Assembly: GCF_002943525.1 (NCBI RefSeq)
Contig: NZ_CP025394.1
Coordinates: 8,075,001 to 8,139,000 of the forward strand
DNA from: Kitasatospora sp. MMS16-BH015
Lineage (GTDB): Bacteria > Actinomycetota > Actinomycetes > Streptomycetales > Streptomycetaceae
Reading direction: 5' to 3'
Length of the DNA stretch: 64,000 nucleotides
Shown: positions 46,957 to 57,905 of the stretch, in pieces
How the letters are laid out: each line of letters starts with the position of its first letter
How positions within the stretch are numbered: position 1 is the stretch's first letter
The notes under the pieces: generated by a model
The model's input: the letters and a program-made list of their open reading frames with translations, nothing else
Told to the model about the DNA's origin: nothing
Databases searched by the model: none
Translations under genes and position numbers: made by a program

Positions 46957-46984
46957 CAAGCCGGTCCACTCCTGGACCGGCTTG
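46957..46984 (+). terminator. 12-bp hairpin with T-rich tail after the LARTG protein
   Basis: CAAGCCGGTCCA (46957-46968), loop CTCC, TGGACCGGCTTG (46973-46984), then tccggtttt. One of the few hairpins here with a T-tract. Confidence 0.8.
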
Positions 46985-47052
46985 TCCGGTTTTACATCCT
47001 TACTAGGCGATTGATCCTAAGGTGGAAGCCTCCAAGCCGGGGAGGGCTGATC

Positions 47053-47334
47053 ATGATCGCGGCCTACTACACCTGGGGGCCGATGATCACCTTCGGCCGC
47101 ACGCCCACTCAGGCCGCTCACTACGCCGAGAAGTGGGCCCTGGTGGCGCTCACCGTGGTCCCGGTCGCCGCCCTCGGCGGGTACCTCCTCCGGTGGGCCG
47201 TCCGGAGTGGGCGCCCCCGTCGGATGCCCCGGCGGCGCCCAGTCCCGCTCGCGGAGGACGTTCAGCCGATCCAGCGCCCGGACAGGAAGGTCAGCGCGAA
47301 GACGGTGGACAGCGGGGCCACCAGCGCGAGGTAG
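47053..47334 (+). CDS. Possible small membrane protein
   Basis: 93 aa beginning MIAAYYTWGPMITFG with one hydrophobic helix (about 29-48) and an Arg/Pro-rich tail. GGGGAGGG lies 5 nt before the ATG, and an AT-rich patch (about 46989-47025) could be its promoter. The last 73 nt overlap the convergent mannosyltransferase gene. No homologue recognised. Confidence 0.42.
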   Translation: MIAAYYTWGPMITFGRTPTQAAHYAEKWALVALTVVPVAALGGYLLRWAVRSGRPRRMPRRRPVPLAEDVQPIQRPDRKVSAKTVDSGATSAR

Positions 47335-48479
47335 GCGCTGGGCAGGCGCGAGCCGGAGCGGCACCGCTCGGCCAGCAGGATCCAGAGCGGCCACCACAGG
47401 AGGGTGGCCCGGGGGACGGACATGTACCAGTACGAGGTGCCGAGGGCCCAGAGGTTCAGGGCGATGTAGAGGCTCTCGGCCCATCGCCGCTTCATCAGCA
47501 GGACCACCAGGACCGCCAGGCCGGCCAGCATGGCGAGCAGTTCGGCCTGGAAGGCGGCGGCGAAACTGATCGACTGACCGTGGTCGAAGGCGGTCTGCCA
47601 GGTGTTGGACCAGGCTTCCCAGGGGGAGTGGAACTCCCGGTGCCAGCCGCGCTCCTGGGCGTGCACCCAGGCCGACCAGTCGCCGGTGTGGGAGTGCAGG
47701 TACCAGCAGTGGACGTAGACCGGCAGGGCGGGCAGGGCGAGCCAGGCCAGCCCGCGCCAGCGGTCCGGGGTGGCGGCCGCCCGGCGGCTGAGGGCGAAGT
47801 GCAGGGCGATGGCGGCGACGAGGAAGAGCCCGCTGGCGCGCACGGTCACCGCCAGGGCGGCCAGGGTCGAGGCCAGTGACCAGTCCTGCCGCTGGGCGGC
47901 GAGCCAGGCCGGTAGGGCGAGGGCCAGGAAGAGCGCCTCCGTGTAGCCCAGCGCGAGGAAGACCGCGCACGGGGAGAGCAGGAGGAACAGGACCGCGCGG
48001 TGCCCCGGATCGTCCTCCCGGCCCGGGAGTTGGGCACGGGCGATCCGTGCCAGGGAGAGGACGGCCACACCGCCGGCCAGGAAGGAGACCAGCAGGCCCG
48101 CCGCGGTCCAGTTCGGGACGACCAGGTGGACCGCCCGGAGGGTGAGCGGGAAGCCCGGGAAGAATGCCTCCCGGTGGTCCCAGGTGGCCTGCCAGGGGCC
48201 GGACCGGCCGGGGAAGTAGCCGTCGCGGGCGATGTCCAGGTAGTGGTTCCAGTCCCAGCGTTCGAAGGGCGAGAGCAGGGGGGCCGGCGAGGTGGCGCCG
48301 CCGTTCGCGGGGAACAGCCAGCGCGCGCAGTAGGCGAGGAGCCAGAGGGCGAGGCGGGTGAGGAGGTAGAGCCACAGCACCTCCCGGTCGCCCATGGGCA
48401 GCCGGGGTCGCCGGCCCACGGTCGCGGGGGCGGGAGGGGTCTCGGTGGTGGAGGAGCCCTCCAGTAGGCCGGTGGACAT
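47262..48479 (-). CDS. PIG-V-like mannosyltransferase, membrane-bound
   Basis: 405 aa with about 10 membrane helices. ERWDWNHYLDIARDGY and the following FFPGFPLTLRAVHL are typical of the PIG-V/GT-C family (eukaryotic PIG-V and actinobacterial homologues), where the WD pair in the first outer loop binds dolichyl/polyprenyl-phosphate-mannose. It probably adds a mannose to a lipid or protein at the outer face of the membrane. With nearby surface proteins this suggests O-mannosylation, but the acceptor is unknown. Confidence 0.82.
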   Translation of the reverse strand: MSTGLLEGSSTTETPPAPATVGRRPRLPMGDREVLWLYLLTRLALWLLAYCARWLFPANGGATSPAPLLSPFERWDWNHYLDIARDGYFPGRSGPWQATWDHREAFFPGFPLTLRAVHLVVPNWTAAGLLVSFLAGGVAVLSLARIARAQLPGREDDPGHRAVLFLLLSPCAVFLALGYTEALFLALALPAWLAAQRQDWSLASTLAALAVTVRASGLFLVAAIALHFALSRRAAATPDRWRGLAWLALPALPVYVHCWYLHSHTGDWSAWVHAQERGWHREFHSPWEAWSNTWQTAFDHGQSISFAAAFQAELLAMLAGLAVLVVLLMKRRWAESLYIALNLWALGTSYWYMSVPRATLLWWPLWILLAERCRSGSRLPSAYLALVAPLSTVFALTFLSGRWIG

Positions 48480-48672
48480 CGGGGGTTCCTCGGTGTGGTC
48501 GTGCGGGCTGGCGACGGAACGGTCTGCGGCGCACGGTACGAGGGAGCTCGACCGGTCGTGCCGAGCCTCGCCGGTGCCCCGCGTCGAATCACCCGACTGC
48601 TGAGGTCGGAGATCGACGACTGACCGGCTCGGTGTGGCGGCCCCGGGGTGCGGGCACCGGGATCCTGCCGGG

Positions 48673-49002
48673 TCACCGGTGGCGGCGTCCCTGCTGCTCG
48701 GCGGCGAGGATGACTCCGGCCGCGATCGAGGCGACCCCTCCGAGGGCCACGAACAGCAAGCGGGGAGGGTCCTCGGCCATGGCCACCGCCGATGGGACGG
48801 ATCGGTGGGAGTCGGACGAGGACGGACCGCCCGCGGCCGCGGTCAAGGCGTACGAGGTAGCCACGGGCTGCGCTGCTGTGACCGGGCCCGCGTCGTCCGC
48901 CCGGTCGATGAACTGACTGGTACAGAGCATCAGCAGCGTCGCCGCGACGACGGTGCCGAAGCGGCGTGACCGCCGTGCCGGGCGTTCCGCGCGGTCCTGC
49001 AT
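48673..49002 (-). CDS. Small membrane protein of unknown function
   Basis: 109 aa: basic N-terminus (MQDRAERPARRSRRFG), a hydrophobic segment (about 18-32) ending LLMLCTSQF, a Ser/Asp-rich exposed stretch and a second hydrophobic segment (LLFVALGGVASIAAGVILAA) near the C-terminus. Two-pass topology is likely. It lies 95 nt downstream of the NlpC/P60 gene on the same strand and may be cotranscribed. Not a recognised family. Confidence 0.5.
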   Translation of the reverse strand: MQDRAERPARRSRRFGTVVAATLLMLCTSQFIDRADDAGPVTAAQPVATSYALTAAAGGPSSSDSHRSVPSAVAMAEDPPRLLFVALGGVASIAAGVILAAEQQGRRHR

Positions 49003-49097
49003 CGGGCCGTCTTCCACCGAGTCGATCGCCTTTCCGAGTGGTGTTGCTGCGGAGGTCGCTGTCGCCCGCTCCGGGGCCCCTGCCCGGTCGGGCAGCC

Positions 49098-50231
49098 TCA
49101 GCCCGCCACCGGGACGGGGAGGTCCCCGGTGGGAGCGGGAGCCGGCGGTCGGACCGCGCCGAGGATCGGCATGGCGGCCACCGGGGCGACCTTGACCACG
49201 GTGCCGGTGTGGGGGGCGTGGACCATCAGCCCGTGGCCCAGGTACATCGACACGTGGGTCGCCTCGGCGAAGTAGATCACCAGGTCTCCCGGCTGGAGCT
49301 CGCTCAGGCGGACCTTCGGGAGATGGGCCCACTGCTCCTCGCTGGTGCGCGGGATCGCGACGCCGGCCGCGGCCCAGGCCTTGGAGGTGAGACCCGAGCA
49401 GTCGAAGCTGTCCGGTCCGACCGCTCCCCACACGTACGGCTTGCCCAACTGCCCCAGGGCGAAGTCGATGGCGGCCTGGGCCGCAGGGGTGGCCGTGGCG
49501 TCGCCTTGGCCGAGCCGGCCGGCGGCCAGCAGCTGTTGCTGGTCTCGTTCCGCGAGAGCAGTCTCGCGGCGCTCCAGCTGTGCGAGTTGGTCGCTGGTGA
49601 TCTTCGCCAGCTCGGCCTCGGCCTGGGCCACCTGGTTCTGGGCGAGCTCCCGGGCGGTGCCGGCGGCCCGCGCCAGCCCGAGCGCCTGGTCGGAGGCCTG
49701 CTGGGCGGCCGACTGGAGGCGGCCGAGCTCGGCCCGTGCGTCGCGGAGGTCCTGGATGATGTGGGCCGCGGTGCGGCCCCGCACTGCCAAGTCGCGGGCC
49801 TGGGCCAGTAGTTCGGCCGGGCCGTCGGTGAGCAGGAGCCGGGCGAAGGCGGACGGGCCGCCCCGGTACTGCTCACTCGCCAGCTGGGCGGCCGCCGCCT
49901 CGCCCGCGTCCACCCGCAGCTGCTGCGCGTCGACCAGGCGGGTGGCCGAGACGAGGTCCGCCTGCCGGGCCTTCAACTCGCCCTCACGGGCCAGCGCCGC
50001 CTGCTGGGCCTGCTCCTCGGCGTGACGCAGGGCCTGTACCCGGACCAGCAGCTTCGCGACGTCCTCGGTCTCGCCGAGAACGGTCGCGGGGGCCGCGCCG
50101 GTGTCCTCGTCCGGGTCCGCCCAGGCCGGCCCGGCAGCCAGCCCGCAGCACAGCACGGCGATCAGCAGGACGCCGGGCCAGCGGCGGTCCGTGCTGCCCT
50201 GCCCGGTCGAGCGCCCGGGTTTCCACCTCAT
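49098..50231 (-). CDS. Secreted NlpC/P60 peptidoglycan hydrolase with coiled coil
   Basis: 377 aa. Signal peptide (cleavage near AWA-DP), then a long coiled-coil region (about 55-250, rich in Ala, Gln, Glu, Leu), then the NlpC/P60 domain: GKPYVWGAVGPDSFDCSGLT with catalytic Cys278 and THVSMYLGHG with catalytic His about 326. Cleaves peptide stems of peptidoglycan (D,L-endopeptidase, RipA/CwlO-like); the coiled coil is the usual regulatory module, often activated by FtsEX-type ABC systems. The ATG at 50231 starts the signal peptide. Confidence 0.9.
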   Translation of the reverse strand: MRWKPGRSTGQGSTDRRWPGVLLIAVLCCGLAAGPAWADPDEDTGAAPATVLGETEDVAKLLVRVQALRHAEEQAQQAALAREGELKARQADLVSATRLVDAQQLRVDAGEAAAAQLASEQYRGGPSAFARLLLTDGPAELLAQARDLAVRGRTAAHIIQDLRDARAELGRLQSAAQQASDQALGLARAAGTARELAQNQVAQAEAELAKITSDQLAQLERRETALAERDQQQLLAAGRLGQGDATATPAAQAAIDFALGQLGKPYVWGAVGPDSFDCSGLTSKAWAAAGVAIPRTSEEQWAHLPKVRLSELQPGDLVIYFAEATHVSMYLGHGLMVHAPHTGTVVKVAPVAAMPILGAVRPPAPAPTGDLPVPVAG

Positions 50232-50638
50232 CACACAGCCTCCGCACCGGCCGCCGGGCCCGGTGCCCGCCGAAACCGGGCTCAGGATGGCATCGGCGGC
50301 TTCGGTGCGAGCGCCTCGCAGGTCGGCCGCGCCGCCCTCGTCACCCGGCCGGCCGACGCACCGTGGCACCGGCGGACCGGAACCCGGTGGCACGGAGGCG
50401 GGGACGGGCGCGAGCCGGAAGCGCGGGACTGCCCTGGTGATCCTGGGCCGTAAGGGTGAAATCCTGCGTCCACCCGGAGGACGGGTCGACACCGGAGGCC
50501 GGTCGGAGACTCGGGGGACGAAGCCGCGTGGCAGGTTCGTGACCGCGCTTGCGACGTGTGGCTCGACGGCGGAGGCGAGGCAGTGGCCGCCGCACCGAGC
50601 CGGTCGGTGACGGTCCGTCAACTGGTATATCTGGCGGT
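50232..50638. other. Intergenic region between divergent envelope genes
   Basis: 407 nt; no gene seen. Short frames on both strands are Arg/Pro/Gly-rich. The AT-rich TATATC around 50626-50631, just before the next start, may be part of a promoter. Confidence 0.45.
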
Positions 50639-51967
50639 ATGTCCGACACAGTACGAGTTGTTCCGGCACGGCGATCGCGCGCCGGCCGGATCGGGGCGGT
50701 CGTCATGACGGCGCTCCTGGCGATCAGCGGGGCCGGTGGCTGCGGCATGGTGAAGACGGCCGCCCCGCCGCCGCCCGCCGTGATCCGGGTGCCCGAGGAC
50801 GTGCCCACCATCCAGAAGGCGGTCGACCGGGCCCGCCCGGACGACCAGGTCCTGGTGGCCCCGGGCGTCTACCGGGAGAGCGTGCGGATCTCGCGGGAGC
50901 GGGTGGTCCTGCGCGGTGCCGACCGGAACGCCGTGGTGATCGACGGGGAGTTCAAGCGCGGGGACGGGGTGGTGGTCACCGGCGCCGGCTCCGTGGTCCA
51001 GAACCTGACGGTGCGCAACAACCTCTTCAACGGTGTGCTGTTCACCGGCGTCACCGACCCGAAGTTCCAGGGCCAGGGCGGCAGCAGCGGTGAGTACCAG
51101 GCGATGGACACCACGAAGTTCCCGCCGTTGAACGGATTCCGCGCCTCCTACGTCACGGCCTACGACAACGGCCTCTACGGCATCTACGCCTTCGATGCCC
51201 GGAACGGCCTGATCGAGCACTCCTACGCCTCGGGCCACGCCGATTCCGGGATCTACGTGGGTCAGTGCGATCCCTGCGACACCCTGGTGCGCGGCAACCT
51301 GGCGGAACACAACGCCATCGGCGCGGAGTTCACCAACTCATCGGCCGGTCTCCAGGTGATCGGCAACCGGTTCGCCTCGAACCGGGTGGGCGTGACCATG
51401 GGCTCCGACACCCTGGAGGCGCTCGCGCCCCAGCACGGTGCGGTGTTCGCGGGCAATGTGGTCACCGCCAATGCCGATGCCCGGACCCCGGAGCAGGCCG
51501 ACGGCGGATTCGGCATCGGCATCGGTGTCGGCGGCGGGGTGAAGAACCAGATCCTCAACAATCTGGTGACCGGCAATCCGACGGCCGGAGTCGTCATCAC
51601 CGCCGCGAACGGCTTCAAGCCGCTGGACAATCACCCGACCGGAAACACGCTGACGGGCAACGGGGTCGACCTGGCTTTCACGGCCGACCCCGCCTCCGGA
51701 GCCACCGGAAACTGTCTGGCCGGGAACGCGGCGCAGAGCAGTGTGCCGGCTGATGCGCTGTCGGCCGCCTGCCCGCTCGCCGCAGGCGGGAAGCTGGCTC
51801 CTGCGGTGGCGCCCAAGGGGATCTCCTTCCACGACGTACCGGTGCCGGGGCCACAGGCCCAGGCCCCGGCGGAGTTCGGCACCTCCGCAGCCGTCGGTGT
51901 GCCGCCGCTGGTCGCCGATCCCGCCAAGGTGGCCGTGCCGGTCGACGCCGGAGCGGTGCCGCAGTAG
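50639..51967 (+). CDS. Secreted right-handed parallel beta-helix repeat protein
   Basis: 442 aa. An N-terminal membrane/signal segment ends in ISGAGGCGM, possibly a weak lipobox, so it may be a lipoprotein. The body has PbH1-type coils: VPTIQKAVDRARPDDQVLVAPGVYRESV, then repeated N-rich turns (NLTVRNN, GNRFASNRVGV, GNVVTANADA, NNLVTGNPTAGV). Such proteins resemble NosD/pectate-lyase folds and bind or cleave carbohydrate. The tail is Pro/Ala-rich. The start at 50639 is uncertain because no clear ribosome-binding site is present. Confidence 0.75.
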   Translation: MSDTVRVVPARRSRAGRIGAVVMTALLAISGAGGCGMVKTAAPPPPAVIRVPEDVPTIQKAVDRARPDDQVLVAPGVYRESVRISRERVVLRGADRNAVVIDGEFKRGDGVVVTGAGSVVQNLTVRNNLFNGVLFTGVTDPKFQGQGGSSGEYQAMDTTKFPPLNGFRASYVTAYDNGLYGIYAFDARNGLIEHSYASGHADSGIYVGQCDPCDTLVRGNLAEHNAIGAEFTNSSAGLQVIGNRFASNRVGVTMGSDTLEALAPQHGAVFAGNVVTANADARTPEQADGGFGIGIGVGGGVKNQILNNLVTGNPTAGVVITAANGFKPLDNHPTGNTLTGNGVDLAFTADPASGATGNCLAGNAAQSSVPADALSAACPLAAGGKLAPAVAPKGISFHDVPVPGPQAQAPAEFGTSAAVGVPPLVADPAKVAVPVDAGAVPQ

Positions 51968-51973
51968 CCGATG

Positions 51974-51989
51974 CGCCCCATCCGGGGCG
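51974..51989 (+). terminator. 6-bp hairpin after the beta-helix gene
   Basis: CGCCCC (51974-51979), loop ATCC, GGGGCG (51984-51989), 7 nt past the stop. Confidence 0.4.
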
Positions 51990-52238
51990 GCGAGGCCGAT
52001 GGATACGAATGAGCCTCACGGGGGATCGCCGTGAATTCCCTGCTCGGCTGACCGGGTGGATGGGCCGCAACACGTCGTTCCGTGGTCGGACCGGGCGGAT
52101 CGCGAGCAGTTCTACTGTGCTAGTCGTGACCTGCCCCGCCGACGTGGCGTCCTGCATTCCAGGCCCCGTTCGGGCATTGTCCGGGTGCCGGGGCCGGTGC
52201 ATCAATTCCGTGACTGGGCGCCACGAAAGGTAATTCGT

Positions 52239-55766
<3,528 letters not shown>

Positions 55767-55788
55767 TCGCCAGCCCGCTGTACACATG

Positions 55789-55829
55789 ACCCGGGGCGGG
55801 GATGCCGCATCGGCACTCCCGCCCCGGGT
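55789..55829 (+). terminator. 12-bp hairpin between the surface protein and exosortase genes
   Basis: ACCCGGGGCGGG (55789-55800) and CCCGCCCCGGGT (55818-55829), with a further 4-bp inner stem; then a T-rich stretch. Could limit expression of the downstream exosortase and glycosyltransferase relative to the abundant substrate. Confidence 0.7.
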
Positions 55830-55875
55830 TCGTTCCTGTTGTCACTCTCTTCGCACACAACCAGCTAGGAACCCG

Positions 55876-56484
55876 ATGGCCCTGACGCCGGTGACTACCG
55901 CCGCTCCGCTTCCACCAGGCCCCGAATCCCGACAGCCGACCCGGCCTTGGCCCGCCTCGGTGACGATGGCGGGCACCCTCTCGGTGGCGGCCGCATGCAT
56001 GATCATCTTCAACGAGTACCTCCGTGCCGTCGAGGCCCGGGCGGCCGCCTGGCTCTACTCGCAGCTCCTGGACGAGACCACGGCCGCCGTCCGGACCGCA
56101 CTCCTGGTGAACTTCAACAACATGAAGATCGTCGGTGTGGACGTCACCCAGTCGTGCAGCTCCTCGCTGCTCGTGCCCCCCTTCCTCCTGATGGCGGCAG
56201 CCGTCCTGCTCTCGGCCCGCCGCACCGCCCGTGAGGTGCTCGGCGGTCTCCTGCTCGCCGCCGGCATCGTCGCCCTGGGCAACATCATCCGGCTCGTCGC
56301 GATCGCCCTGGTCACCGTGCACTACGGCAAGCAGGGCTACCTGTGGTCCCACACGCTCGGTGGATCCGCCCTGAGCATGGTCACCATGGTGCTGGCGCTC
56401 GGCGCCTTCCTGCGGTACGGCGTGCGCGGCGGCAAGCTGGAGCGGCGCATGGTGCCGGTGCCCGCCCAGGGAGGGCCGGCCTGA
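55876..56484 (+). CDS. Exosortase/archaeosortase family transpeptidase-like membrane protein (module 1)
   Basis: 202 aa with about 6 membrane segments. The three invariant residues of the exosortase/archaeosortase family are present: Cys94 in VTQSCSSS, Arg139 in GNIIRLVAIAL and His159 in GYLWSHTLGG (HxxxG). Known members cleave C-terminal PEP-CTERM or PGF-CTERM signals and attach the protein to another molecule. Here the upstream gene encodes a protein with a C-terminal anchor and the downstream gene is a glycosyltransferase. AGGA lies 5 nt before the ATG; its TGA overlaps the next ATG (TGATG). Confidence 0.85.
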   Translation: MALTPVTTAAPLPPGPESRQPTRPWPASVTMAGTLSVAAACMIIFNEYLRAVEARAAAWLYSQLLDETTAAVRTALLVNFNNMKIVGVDVTQSCSSSLLVPPFLLMAAAVLLSARRTAREVLGGLLLAAGIVALGNIIRLVAIALVTVHYGKQGYLWSHTLGGSALSMVTMVLALGAFLRYGVRGGKLERRMVPVPAQGGPA

Positions 56485-57848
56485 TGGAGCTGCTCATCGC
56501 CGTCGGCCAGAGTCTCTCGCTGCTGCTCTGCAGCATCTTCATCCTCTACGTGGCCACCCTGATCCGCGCCTACCGCGCCTGGCGCCCGCAACCGGCCGGC
56601 CGGTCCGAGGACTTCCAGTGGCACTTCCTCATCCCCTGCCGGGACGAGGAGGCCGTGATCGGCCTGACCGTCGCCACCCTGCGGCAGAAGTTCCCCAATG
56701 CGCACCTGTGGGTGATCGACGACGACTCGGACGACGACACCGGTCGGATCGTCGAAGCCTTCGCCGGCAACGACGAGTTGGTGCACCTGGTGTCCCGTCG
56801 CAAGCCGGAGGCCCGGACAGGCAAGGGCGACGCGCTGAACGCGGCCTACCGGGCGCTGGAGGCCTGGCTGCCCGCCGACACCGACCCGAACTCGGTGGTG
56901 GTCGGCGTCTTCGACGCCGACGGCCACCCGGCCGAGGGCTGTCTCGACGTCTGCTCGGCCGCCCACCTCTTCGGTGACCCGAGCGTCGGCGCGGTCCAGA
57001 TCGAGGTCCGGATCCTCAACCTGGACGACCGTCACCTGCTGCCCGAGCGCGGCCGGGCCGCCAACTTCTTCGCCCGTACCCTGCTGCGGATGCAGGACAT
57101 CGAGTTCCGCGTCCCGATCGCGGCCCTGCAGCTGGTGCGTCGGCGGATCAACACCGTCGGCATGGGCGGGAACGGGCAGTTCACCCGCCTCGCCGCCCTG
57201 CGGAACATCGACGAGGGCAACGGGCGCCCGTGGCGCGGGTCGCTGCTGGAGGACTTCGAGCTCGGCCTGCACGTGCTGCTGGCCGGCTGGCGCAACGAGT
57301 ACACCCGGGACACCTACGTCGCCCAGGAGGGCCTGTTCAACCTCCGACGGCTCGTCACCCAGCGCACCCGGTGGGGACAGGGCAACATGCAGTGCACCCG
57401 CTACATGCCCGACGCCTGGTCCTCGTACCACGTCACCAACGCCGGCGTCTCGGAGCTCACCTACTACCTGATCCAGCCCTGGCTGCAGATCCTGGGCACC
57501 TTCGTCTACCCGCTGCCGCTGCTGGCGGTCGGCATCACCGCCCTGGTCGACATGGACGGCCTGCGCTCCTTCCTGATGGACGGGGGCTGGGCCCTGTTCG
57601 CGGCCTACCTCGTGGTCGGCGTCGGGCAGTTCGCGATCTGGGCCTTCCTCTACGTGGCCGCCAACGAGCGGCGCAGCGGCTGGTGGCGGGCGCTGGGCTG
57701 GGGGATGGCGTACACCCTGTACACCTACAAGTTCTACGTGACTTCCTGGAAGGCGATGATCCGTCTCATGACCGGGAAGAGCGGCTGGTCGAAGACCCGC
57801 CGCAACGCGGAGGTCGTCTTCGACGGCCCGGTGGCCAAGGAAGCCTGA
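56484..57848 (+). CDS. Membrane glycosyltransferase family 2 (BcsA/NodC-like), partner of exosortase module 1
   Basis: 454 aa. One N-terminal membrane helix, a cytoplasmic GT2 domain and three or four C-terminal helices. Motifs: FLIPCRDEEAVIG, nucleotide-sugar-binding VIDDDSDDDTGRI, DADGHP (DxD), acceptor-base LEDFELG and QRTRWGQG (QxxRW), the pattern of processive membrane synthases. Start overlaps the exosortase stop, so the two are made together. It may build the lipid- or glycan-linked acceptor to which the exosortase transfers its client, or glycosylate the Thr-rich stalk; both are inference. Confidence 0.88.
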   Translation: MELLIAVGQSLSLLLCSIFILYVATLIRAYRAWRPQPAGRSEDFQWHFLIPCRDEEAVIGLTVATLRQKFPNAHLWVIDDDSDDDTGRIVEAFAGNDELVHLVSRRKPEARTGKGDALNAAYRALEAWLPADTDPNSVVVGVFDADGHPAEGCLDVCSAAHLFGDPSVGAVQIEVRILNLDDRHLLPERGRAANFFARTLLRMQDIEFRVPIAALQLVRRRINTVGMGGNGQFTRLAALRNIDEGNGRPWRGSLLEDFELGLHVLLAGWRNEYTRDTYVAQEGLFNLRRLVTQRTRWGQGNMQCTRYMPDAWSSYHVTNAGVSELTYYLIQPWLQILGTFVYPLPLLAVGITALVDMDGLRSFLMDGGWALFAAYLVVGVGQFAIWAFLYVAANERRSGWWRALGWGMAYTLYTYKFYVTSWKAMIRLMTGKSGWSKTRRNAEVVFDGPVAKEA

Positions 57849-57857
57849 GCAGTACCA

Positions 57858-57903
57858 CGGACGGCGGGCGCCCCCTCCCTCGGGAGGGGGCGCCCGCCGT
57901 CCG
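57858..57903. terminator. 22-bp perfect hairpin, bidirectional
   Basis: Arms 57858-57879 and 57882-57903 are exact complements with a 2-nt loop. It lies between the glycosyltransferase stop and the convergent regulator stop at 57906. Confidence 0.85.
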
Positions 57904-57905
57904 CG